A stretch of 33,775 nucleotides of DNA from Microcaldota archaeon. GTDB lineage: Archaea; Micrarchaeota; Micrarchaeia; Anstonellales; Anstonellaceae. Positions 1 through 7,101 of the stretch are shown here, piece by piece (the first letter of the stretch is position 1; each line of letters starts with the position of its first letter). Both the position numbers and the translations under genes were made by a program. Where the stretch lies: NCBI GenBank assembly GCA_026413965.1, contig JAOAJY010000007.1, positions 1-33,775 on the forward strand. The letters run 5' to 3'. Below the pieces are notes generated by a model that saw only the letters and a list, made by a program, of their open reading frames with translations, ran no database searches and was not told the DNA's origin.

Positions 1-1018
1 ATATTATCTTTATTAAGCCTCTTCCTATCTCAGCCAGATCCGCTCCAAATAGCGAGCCTGTCTGCCTCACAAATGTGAATGTTATTATCAGGCTAATCAT
101 AGGGTAAAAGACAACTTGGAGATAAAGCTGCTTTACAGCGTGCATCAAGGCAGCAGTGTCAATGTCTTTATCGGAGTTGGCTTTTGACTGGTATATCGCC
201 ATGCCCCTTGCGCCTGCGTTGTTGAAGCAAGGGTCGTCTCCCAAAAATTTCGCCCCGAACATCTGCCTGCTGAAATCGTTTGCTGTGTCTATGTGCGTGC
301 AGGCGTATTGGTTTGAAGGCATCATGGCGATGATGAGGACATAGGTCGCAGGAAAGACAAATCCAAACCCGAGTGCAAATGCAGTAAGAAGCCCTCCCAC
401 GCCGCGCGTTATGGGCAGGACTCTGAGTATCAGCCCAAGCGGAAGAAAAATCTGCAGCATTGTGTACTGGGAGAACTCCAGGACAAAATACTGGATATAT
501 TGGAAGAGCGAAAGATAAAACATATTCTGCATGGCAAATTTGCTGAAGCTCACATGCCCTGCCAAAAAGTATGACGGAGATATGCCCTCCACATTGCCGC
601 GGTTGAATCCAAAGCTGCTTATTCCCTCTAGCCAATAGTTTCTCACCAAGACAAAATCATAAATCGTTGACATGCATTCGATAGGCACTTGGAGGATGTA
701 CTCTTTTGCAAGCACAAAAGGGTCTGCCCTAAGGTCAGGGGGGATGTTGGTTATGCCAGTGTTTCCTGAAGCCGCAGCAAGCTGCGCAGCCAGGCTCCCC
801 AATACGTTCCCACCCACATTCACCATTGCGACCGCGCCAACTATTATCAGCGCAGTGGCTAAAACCTGCATATACTCTGATTTTGCGTAAAGCACCAGGC
901 TTTGCAGGCCAAAGGCTACGCCAAACATGTGCAGCAAAGCAGCCAACGACAAGGCTATGGCAGCAGCAAGAACGCAGATTCCAATCCATCCTCCCCAAAG
1001 AAGCACCAAGTCAGGCAT
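1..1018 (-). CDS. Polytopic membrane protein, VirB6-like paralogue 6 (partial, runs off the left edge)
   Basis: The reading frame opens at ATG 1018 and stays open to base 1, so at least 339 residues are present and the C-terminus is missing. The start overlaps the ATGA junction region of the preceding gene (stop at 1019-1021), which fits translational coupling. An N-terminal hydrophobic helix is followed by the local sequence YAKSEYMQV and a second hydrophobic helix. This matches the K-x-E element of the five upstream paralogues. Around residue 199 lies LGLILRVLPITRGVGG, the family's core motif. A probable outer loop after the core contains two cysteines. Near the edge the sequence LFGADLAEIGRGLI resembles the shared family C-terminus, so little is probably missing. 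Family membership is clear from comparison within the window. The VirB6/TrbL-like label is inference from topology and context. Confidence 0.8.
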   Translation of the reverse strand, partial: MPDLVLLWGGWIGICVLAAAIALSLAALLHMFGVAFGLQSLVLYAKSEYMQVLATALIIVGAVAMVNVGGNVLGSLAAQLAAASGNTGITNIPPDLRADPFVLAKEYILQVPIECMSTIYDFVLVRNYWLEGISSFGFNRGNVEGISPSYFLAGHVSFSKFAMQNMFYLSLFQYIQYFVLEFSQYTMLQIFLPLGLILRVLPITRGVGGLLTAFALGFGFVFPATYVLIIAMMPSNQYACTHIDTANDFSRQMFGAKFLGDDPCFNNAGARGMAIYQSKANSDKDIDTAALMHAVKQLYLQVVFYPMISLIITFTFVRQTGSLFGADLAEIGRGLIKII

Positions 1019-2098
1019 TCATATCAGCCTCGTAAGATTGGACACATCAAGCTCATCCCCAAGCATCCGCGTCAGACCCCTGGCTATTTCCACAAGAACA
1101 ATGAAGTTTATCACTGGCAGCACAACTGCCCCCACCATATAAAGCGAAACAGGCTTTAATAGGAAAATGGTGGCGGAAGATGTTCCAGTTATCATATCTT
1201 GTATGTTCATCTGCCCCAAAGCATCTGACGGGTTGAGTTGCCCTATTTTCTTCAAATCCTCTGGATTATTCACATTCCCTGCCTCAATCTGCGCTTCTGC
1301 AATATTGGCGGCTTGCTTAAGCTCATCAAATACAGAATTGTATGTTGTTCTGGTCAGATAATCGTTGAAGACTAAGATAATTGGATAAAACAAAAAGAAA
1401 GACATGGCTATCCCGATTAGCGCGCCCCCAGCGCCTCTTGTGGGCTCAAATGCCCTGAAAAATATCCCGAAAGGAAATAGGTAAAACATGGACGCGTATG
1501 CCATATACTCCAGCATTCTCCTTTGCAAATCAAGAAGCAAAAATGAGGTGACAAATCCGCTCATGGCAAGAAAAATTATGGAGTTGAGCTGGCCAAGCGA
1601 ATCAAGCGGGTTGTCTGTGACGCCAAGGCCTAGCGGGCTGCTGAAATACGTCACTTTCTGGAAAAAGACAATCACTTTTGAGACGTACATGGCATAGGCA
1701 AAAATAAGATAGCCTATGCCTTTCATCCTCTGGAAGTATTCATCCACGATAATATACAGGTTTTTGCCCGTGTAGTCAATCCCTCTCACAGAGTCATTCA
1801 GGAAATCCATCTTGAATTCGCACATGCCCACGACCCAGACAATCAGGAATATGAAAACGGTTGCGGTGCCAAGGATTTGGAAAAGCTCGAACTTGCACCA
1901 GCTGGTGAGGCCCTGGTGGCGAAGGAAAAGCGCAAGCATGTAAATCAAAACAAGCGCCAAAAGCGAGCTTAAAAGCGCAAGGAAAGTGACTGTCCGCCAG
2001 TCTGCAAGCAAAACTCCGAAGGCTTCTGGAAAGGTTGGGTTTGCGCCAACCAGCGGCGCGCATGCGATTTCTGCAAGATGAGCCATAAAAATCCTCAT
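1019..2098 (-). CDS. Polytopic membrane protein, VirB6-like paralogue 5
   Basis: This gene encodes 359 residues. Its start overlaps the stop of the upstream gene by 4 nt (ATGA) and its own stop abuts the next start. Helices are visible at roughly residues 37-58, 76-92, 130-148, 172-190, 200-216, 224-245 and near 310-335. The family element K69-F-E71 precedes the second helix. The core motif FGIFFRAFEPTRGAGG has its arginine at residue 215 and T-R at 220-221. The C-terminus ends GDELDVSNLTRLI, close to those of paralogues 3 and 4. Between the core and the last helices is an acidic, Gln/Asn-rich stretch (about 250-300) that probably faces outward. It has no recognised enzyme motif. A membrane channel or scaffold role is inferred from its neighbours only. 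Confidence 0.85.
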   Translation of the reverse strand: MRIFMAHLAEIACAPLVGANPTFPEAFGVLLADWRTVTFLALLSSLLALVLIYMLALFLRHQGLTSWCKFELFQILGTATVFIFLIVWVVGMCEFKMDFLNDSVRGIDYTGKNLYIIVDEYFQRMKGIGYLIFAYAMYVSKVIVFFQKVTYFSSPLGLGVTDNPLDSLGQLNSIIFLAMSGFVTSFLLLDLQRRMLEYMAYASMFYLFPFGIFFRAFEPTRGAGGALIGIAMSFFLFYPIILVFNDYLTRTTYNSVFDELKQAANIAEAQIEAGNVNNPEDLKKIGQLNPSDALGQMNIQDMITGTSSATIFLLKPVSLYMVGAVVLPVINFIVLVEIARGLTRMLGDELDVSNLTRLI

Positions 2099-3438
2099 AT
2101 GAGCTTCTCAAGAGCGCTCAGGTCAATTTCTGTCCCAAGCGCTTTGGTTATCTCCTTTGCGGCAGTGAGGCAGACGAAAAGTATCAAGATTGGGAGCAGG
2201 ATGCTGACCACAAAAACAAAAAACACAATCTCATACATGGATGAGAACATGAAGACTGCCATCACCGGAAGCAGGACTACCGTTATCCAGCTTAGGCCCA
2301 CATATTTCGCAAACAGGAAGTTAAGTCCTGCGACACCTCCAGCCAGTCCTGCAAATGTTGGAAGCCCCCAGCTTTGCACTACTGAAAGGAATGTGCCGTA
2401 TGTTCTTGCAAGGCCGGTGTTGAAAACGCAAATCGAGCCTCCCTGGAAAACTCCATGCAAAGACAGTATCACATTGCCAAGTATCACTCTTTCCTGCGAT
2501 ATTCGGTGGGACAGGTCGCTTCTCCAATTGTTTCCATTTGGCAAGAATGGCTCATCCCAGCTTGATGGAACAGCATCCGTGGGCGCGCAGCAGATCGGCT
2601 TTCCAGAAAGGCAGGCAGGCCAAATGTGCGGGGTGCTTGCCGCAAGCATTTCATTCACATAGTAGTCGCTGACCATCTGCCCTACGGCAATTATCATGAA
2701 AGGGTAGATGAAAAACAGGGAAAGCGCCATCCCAAGCAAAGCATTCCCTCCTGCTTTTATGCCGAAAGCCCTAAGAAAAAATCCAAGAGGCATCAGCAAA
2801 ATGAGCATGTCAGTCTTGATGAAGCACAGCAAAAACTCGTTGGCAGTCCAGGCAGCAACTGCCCCTGCCAAAAGCTGGACCATCATTCCAAGGCCGTCAA
2901 ATATGGGCCTGAACATTGGTGAGAGCTGGAAAGACAGCCCAAAAGCCTGGAATCCTGGTATTCTTATCTGTGGAGACTGCCTTGACATGAAAGAGAATAT
3001 GGTAGTCCCCACAATCACCATCCCAAAGTCAAAAGAAAGGGTGTTCCGTATCACTGATGAATACGCCCTGGCGGTGTCTATGTTGCGGATTCCGTATTCC
3101 CAAAGCCCTGCAAATGCGAGCGTGAAGATTGACAGAAGGCCTGCTGTCTCAAAAATCCCCCATAGCCCTCCTTTTATATAGTCGCTGTATTTTTGGATGG
3201 AGAATGCTCCGCTTAGTATCATGGCGGCGGACATGAAAAACACGCCCATCATAAGAGTGAGCCACGAAAGGGCTATCCAATGCATTGGGCTGCTGCTTGT
3301 CTGTATGCATGAATTTGCTTGGTTGGTCTTGAAAAGCTTCCCAAGCTCTGCGAAATCTATAGCATTGGTGGTTGCCATGAACGCAAAAAGCGAAAGAAAG
3401 AATGCGGCAAGAAATTTGGCTTTCCCAGGAGCCATCAT
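2095..3438 (-). CDS. Polytopic membrane protein with signal peptide, VirB6-like paralogue 4
   Basis: This gene encodes 447 residues and has 4-nt ATGA overlaps with both neighbours. A second ATG three bases downstream is an equally possible start. The N-terminus looks like a cleavable signal peptide ending near residue 26 (ATTNA), then a short outer segment with Cys44. Membrane helices follow, with the family core MPLGFFLRAFGIKAGG (Arg223). In this copy the T/S-R pair is replaced by I-K. A long probable outer loop (about residues 265-345) carries several cysteines, including the cluster ACLSGKPICC, suggesting disulfides. The C-terminus GTEIDLSALEKLI matches the paralogues. The relationship to the other five is supported by motifs and shared ending. 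Biochemical function is unknown. Confidence 0.85.
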   Translation of the reverse strand: MMAPGKAKFLAAFFLSLFAFMATTNAIDFAELGKLFKTNQANSCIQTSSSPMHWIALSWLTLMMGVFFMSAAMILSGAFSIQKYSDYIKGGLWGIFETAGLLSIFTLAFAGLWEYGIRNIDTARAYSSVIRNTLSFDFGMVIVGTTIFSFMSRQSPQIRIPGFQAFGLSFQLSPMFRPIFDGLGMMVQLLAGAVAAWTANEFLLCFIKTDMLILLMPLGFFLRAFGIKAGGNALLGMALSLFFIYPFMIIAVGQMVSDYYVNEMLAASTPHIWPACLSGKPICCAPTDAVPSSWDEPFLPNGNNWRSDLSHRISQERVILGNVILSLHGVFQGGSICVFNTGLARTYGTFLSVVQSWGLPTFAGLAGGVAGLNFLFAKYVGLSWITVVLLPVMAVFMFSSMYEIVFFVFVVSILLPILILFVCLTAAKEITKALGTEIDLSALEKLI

Positions 3439-4757
3439 ATCAGCCTCGAGAGCAAGGATATCTCAACATCTCCTCCTATCAGCGGCGAGAAAACTTTGAA
3501 GGCAGACAAGGTCAGCATAAGCCCCACAAACGGAGTGAACAGGGTGAAAAACATCAAAGCTGCAAGATTTGCGATGGGCCCTTTCTTTCCAAACCTGCTT
3601 GTGTCGTTCTCAATCCCGCCAGTGTTTTTCATGATCTCGCCTGCCACATCAGAATGCAGCGCCTTCCAAACCAAACCAACTGCTCTAAGCACCATGTCTC
3701 CCCATGAATCTTTTTCTTCCTGTGTGGATGTGCCGCAAATATCTCCCAAGTTGGTAGGCTTGGAGAAAGCCTCAGCTCCGCTTGCGCCGCCAAAGCTCAC
3801 CGGTCCGCTTGCCCCAGGCACGATTGTTTTGTTTTGGTCCACTCTGTTTCCAAAAGTGCCTGGCGCATTCACCCAGCCGCCCATGAATCCGAACAATATA
3901 GCATCCATAAGAACATAAAACATCGGCAAAACCACATACAAAGCCAAACCCAACGCTATCAGCATGCCTCCAAGCTTTCTGCTGAAATGGAAAATCCTCA
4001 GAACCATCCCCAAAGCAAGCATGATGGGGAAGAATGCCGCGTAAAGGTAGTCCATAAAAACCTGCTGGACCCTCAGGAACATCATTGTCTTGAAAATCAA
4101 ATCCAGCATTATGGAATGGAATTCAGAGTGGATAGACAATCCGGCAAGCGGCCTTACGTGGGCATGCATTATATCCATCATCACTGGATTTTTCGTAGCG
4201 ATCGTGATGTTTGAAAGAAATGCGGCAAGCCAGTAGTTGAGAATATGGTATTGGGCCTGCTCTCTTGCGCTTTCAAACAATATCTGCAAATAGTCCTTGG
4301 CAATGGAAATGTGGCATGGGCTAAGCCGAAGGCTAGGCGGAGTAGCCGGGCATTCAATAAGCCAGTTCCCAGAAGAAGGCCTGCAGCAAACAACATTGTT
4401 TATGTAGCTGTTCCATTGGCTTGAAGGAGAAGCCAAGCTCACTATCTTGAGCCATCCATCCAGCGTCTGCAGAAGCAAAATGACTGCCACTATGATTATA
4501 GCCGAGTAAGCAAGCTGCCCAACTTCATGCTTTGCCCAAGCCCGCATCTGCTCGTCGCCAAGAAAGCTTGCAGCCATGTATGCCATCCAAATTATCAGCA
4601 CCATGGTGGCAAAAGCGATTCCAACCAAGCCCTCCCATCCCCAGCTTGTCCAGGCCGTGCTCCACTGGATATTTGGGGAGTTTGACACTGAAGCGCAGCC
4701 GCTAGCCAAAGCAAGGGCCGCCACGCCCGCAATCAGCAAAACTATATTTTTTCCCAT
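3435..4757 (-). CDS. Lipobox-bearing polytopic membrane protein, VirB6-like paralogue 3
   Basis: This gene encodes 440 residues. It starts 1 nt after the upstream stop and ends in a 4-nt overlap with the next gene. The N-terminus has a hydrophobic leader ending in a lipobox-like ALASGC (Cys21), so the mature protein may carry a lipid anchor as well as several membrane helices. The K76-x-E78 element (WAKHEVGQL) precedes a helix at about 83-98. A cysteine-rich loop follows (Cys124, 125, 136, 148). The core is LGMVLRIFHFSRKLGG with Arg254, then a hydrophobic helix. A Gly/Pro/Ser-rich outer stretch lies at about 295-330. The C-terminus GGDVEISLLSRLI is typical of the set. Lipid modification is predicted only from the lipobox. 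Confidence 0.85.
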   Translation of the reverse strand: MGKNIVLLIAGVAALALASGCASVSNSPNIQWSTAWTSWGWEGLVGIAFATMVLIIWMAYMAASFLGDEQMRAWAKHEVGQLAYSAIIIVAVILLLQTLDGWLKIVSLASPSSQWNSYINNVVCCRPSSGNWLIECPATPPSLRLSPCHISIAKDYLQILFESAREQAQYHILNYWLAAFLSNITIATKNPVMMDIMHAHVRPLAGLSIHSEFHSIMLDLIFKTMMFLRVQQVFMDYLYAAFFPIMLALGMVLRIFHFSRKLGGMLIALGLALYVVLPMFYVLMDAILFGFMGGWVNAPGTFGNRVDQNKTIVPGASGPVSFGGASGAEAFSKPTNLGDICGTSTQEEKDSWGDMVLRAVGLVWKALHSDVAGEIMKNTGGIENDTSRFGKKGPIANLAALMFFTLFTPFVGLMLTLSAFKVFSPLIGGDVEISLLSRLI

Positions 4758-4758
4758 A

Positions 4759-5667
4759 CTACCCCAGCTTCTGGCTGAAAAATTTGGAAAGCCCTTTTAT
4801 GAACGTTACGGTTATTATCATGGATAGCGCAGGCAAAAACAGCGCCTGCAAAAGCAGGAAAGACATCGCAATAAGCGGCGTAAAAAGCAGTGTCTGCACA
4901 TCAAACAGCCCCTGTTCAATAACGGAAAAAACGCTAAGCTTGTCATGCCCCAAATCATGAAGCTGCTGCGAAAAGGTCCTTTCAAGCCCAGCCTGGGCTA
5001 TCTGCCTCTCCACGATGTCTTTGTGCATGACATAAGTATAAGGATAAACTATCTGAAAGCTTATTGCAGAAGCAATAAGGAATGCTCCTGCGTCTCTTGT
5101 CGGCGGGAATATCCTCATGACCACTCCTGCAGGAAGGACAAACGGAATGGCAATTCCTCTTATTGTTTCAATCATTATCCTTTGCACCATAAGGCTGGCG
5201 CTGAACGGAGTGACAAGTATGAGCAAAAAATCCACCACCCTCTCAAGCAGCACAAAAGAAGGAAATCCTGGCACTGAAATGCCCCAGACTGTGACCCCCC
5301 ACCTGAAGCTCATAGAGCCCCAAAACTGGACAAACATTTTGGTTGATTCCAGGGCAATCACTGCCTTTATCATCACAGTGTCAGACAAAAAGTTCAGGTA
5401 AGAGGTGGATATGTCAAATGGGTCGCCTCCTGCAAAAAGCTCAGCCATCCTGCAGGAGAACTCAGATGCCCCAAATATGCTTATCAGAAGGATTGCGGAG
5501 ACTAGCAGCTGGTGCGATTCAATTGAGACAAAGCTTTCGTATTCTGCCTTTCTCAAGAATTGGGCAATCATCCAGAACAAAGCCAAGAATAATGCCATAA
5601 TAGAAAGGGACACTGCTGCCATTGTCTGCACAGTCCCAATCATTTCAGGCAGTTGCGCGCAGTACAT
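4759..5667 (-). CDS. Polytopic membrane protein, VirB6-like paralogue 2
   Basis: The ATG at 5667 is preferred: GTGGT lies a few bases upstream on the minus strand, and the alternative TTG at 5670 adds only one residue. The product is 302 residues. The N-terminus contains helices at about 14-36 and 52-66 around K-x-E (residues 40-42, KAEYES). The core PAGVVMRIFPPTRDAGA has its arginine at 185 and leads into a helix ending at YPYTYV. The last third has two strong hydrophobic helices and ends FIKGLSKFFSQKLG. It is the shortest member and lacks the large outer loop seen in others, so it may be closest to the minimal fold. The gene follows its upstream neighbour after 7 nt and precedes the next by 1 nt, in one operon. 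Confidence 0.83.
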   Translation of the reverse strand: MYCAQLPEMIGTVQTMAAVSLSIMALFLALFWMIAQFLRKAEYESFVSIESHQLLVSAILLISIFGASEFSCRMAELFAGGDPFDISTSYLNFLSDTVMIKAVIALESTKMFVQFWGSMSFRWGVTVWGISVPGFPSFVLLERVVDFLLILVTPFSASLMVQRIMIETIRGIAIPFVLPAGVVMRIFPPTRDAGAFLIASAISFQIVYPYTYVMHKDIVERQIAQAGLERTFSQQLHDLGHDKLSVFSVIEQGLFDVQTLLFTPLIAMSFLLLQALFLPALSMIITVTFIKGLSKFFSQKLG

Positions 5668-5674
5668 CAAACCA

Positions 5675-7039
5675 CTATACCATCTTGCTTATGCCCATTA
5701 TCCTGGGCTCTCCCCCAATCATTCCAGAAAAATCTTTGTACAGAGTAAGAGTTATCACAATCTCAACCACAATAAAAAGAGAAACCAGCACCATCTGCTT
5801 GCCAATGTCCATCACCAGGAATTCAAACTGATTATATAGGTTGAGCACATCCGAGAAACTGAAAAATGAATTGTTTACCCCTTCCATAAGCCTTGCTTGC
5901 TCCAATGAAGCCAGCCTTTCCCTCTCTCTTAAGGCATCCTTTTGCCTTGCCTCCGCTTTGCTTCCAGGCTGGCTTGATTCAATCGCCCTATTTTTCTCCT
6001 CTTGGTACCTTTTTGTCCTTTCTATCTCCTGCTCAATGCTTCTTTCAACCAATGCTTGATTGGAGCGCCAATCAGTGCTTCCGCAAAATTTCAGCGTGGA
6101 TTTGTATTTGTGGATGTTGCCTATGGCTGATTCGCATTTTCCGGTGCAAAGCCCTGAGCAGCACTGCGCATCCTGGGTGCAAGGCTCTCCGTCTTTAAGC
6201 AAGCCCTGCGGGCATTGGGGGTTCGCAAGCGCATTGTAGATTTGGGCGTTCACCAGTATGCTTAGCGGATATATGAAGTAAGCGGCAAATGAGAATGCGA
6301 CAATCGTGGAGCCTGTTTTGCGCGTGAAGGGAAACGCCCTCATGACCAGCCCGAGCGGAAGTATCACTGAAGGCACGCTTGTTTGGACAAAAACAAGAAG
6401 CATTTTTTGGACAAACACAGAGGCTATAAGCGTCCCAACAATGTCTGTGAGCATGGTGTTTGCTTCATTTATGGGATTCAAAACAACCCCAAACAAAAGG
6501 TTCTCCACAACCAAATCAATAGGGAACACATTGAGAGGCTTTGGGACATTCGCAGAGAATCCGAATGTCGAAATGAAGCCGGTGGCTATCTCATACCCCA
6601 TCAAATTCATATAGGCGTCCACCAGGTTGGGCAGAAGGATGCCTTTCGGCCGGCTTCCGAGGATTCCCAGGCTGAAATAGTCCGTCCATTCCTCCGCGTT
6701 CATTCTGCATCCAAGAAAATACTCGGCCTGCTTGAAGGCGAAATTGGCATTGGGGCTTGTTTCAGGGCATGCAGGATGCGGAGGATGGGGCGCAAGCCCT
6801 TCCCCGACCTTGTCAAACAAGCTGCCAGGGGTTACAAGCACAATGGCAAGCAAGACTATAACGGCAGTGACTCCAAGCTCCCGCAGCTCCTGTTTCCCGT
6901 ATGCTTTCAGAGAGGGCATGGAAAAAAATTCCGCTGCCATCCAAGCAAGGGCAATGCTCAAAGCGGTGAATAGGAATGCCGATATCAAAAGGGGTTCGGA
7001 AAAGAAATTAGGGTATGCGAAGCTTATGAAATCTATCAT
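5675..7039 (-). CDS. Polytopic membrane protein with cystine-knot-like loop, VirB6-like paralogue 1 (operon leader)
   Basis: This is the first gene of the six-gene operon, 454 residues. The ATG at 7039 lies about 28 nt from the centre of a TATA box (7064-7071), so the mRNA is probably leaderless. K49-Q-E51 precedes the helix at about 55-70. The core LGLVMRAFPFTRKTGS has Arg234 and T239-R240. After the following helix comes an insert unique to this copy: cysteines 276, 287, 293, 294, 298 and 302 in the order C-x10-C-x5-CC-x3-C-x3-C, the spacing of inhibitor-cystine-knot or Dickkopf-like modules. A charged coiled-coil segment follows (about 325-385), then a helix at 415-435 and the ending MGISKMV. 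Function is unknown. The knot suggests an outward-facing loop in an oxidising environment. Confidence 0.85.
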   Translation of the reverse strand: MIDFISFAYPNFFSEPLLISAFLFTALSIALAWMAAEFFSMPSLKAYGKQELRELGVTAVIVLLAIVLVTPGSLFDKVGEGLAPHPPHPACPETSPNANFAFKQAEYFLGCRMNAEEWTDYFSLGILGSRPKGILLPNLVDAYMNLMGYEIATGFISTFGFSANVPKPLNVFPIDLVVENLLFGVVLNPINEANTMLTDIVGTLIASVFVQKMLLVFVQTSVPSVILPLGLVMRAFPFTRKTGSTIVAFSFAAYFIYPLSILVNAQIYNALANPQCPQGLLKDGEPCTQDAQCCSGLCTGKCESAIGNIHKYKSTLKFCGSTDWRSNQALVERSIEQEIERTKRYQEEKNRAIESSQPGSKAEARQKDALRERERLASLEQARLMEGVNNSFFSFSDVLNLYNQFEFLVMDIGKQMVLVSLFIVVEIVITLTLYKDFSGMIGGEPRIMGISKMV

Positions 7040-7063
7040 CTCTCCGACCTATCTCATTCTGCC

Positions 7064-7080
7064 AATATAAATTTATAAAG
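7064..7080. promoter_or_regulatory. Shared divergent promoter with overlapping TATA boxes
   Basis: The sequence AATATAAATTTATAAAG is nearly palindromic. Read on the minus strand it gives TTTATATT, centred about 28 nt from the ATG at 7039. Read on the plus strand it gives TTTATAAAG, centred about 26 nt from the ATG at 7102. Both distances are those expected for leaderless archaeal transcripts. One short element probably drives both the six-gene membrane operon and the giant-protein/lytic-transglycosylase operon. No purine-rich BRE is obvious on the plus side. Confidence 0.7.
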
Positions 7081-7101
7081 ACAGCAAATCTAATTATATT
7101 C

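Noticed and set aside
168-998. Minus-strand open frames at the left end
   Set aside because: They are shadows. The real gene is the frame from ATG 1018 to the edge, which carries the family motifs.
3834-4214. Plus-strand open frames over the membrane operon
   Set aside because: They have no ribosome site, promoter or recognisable protein features and lie opposite well-supported genes.
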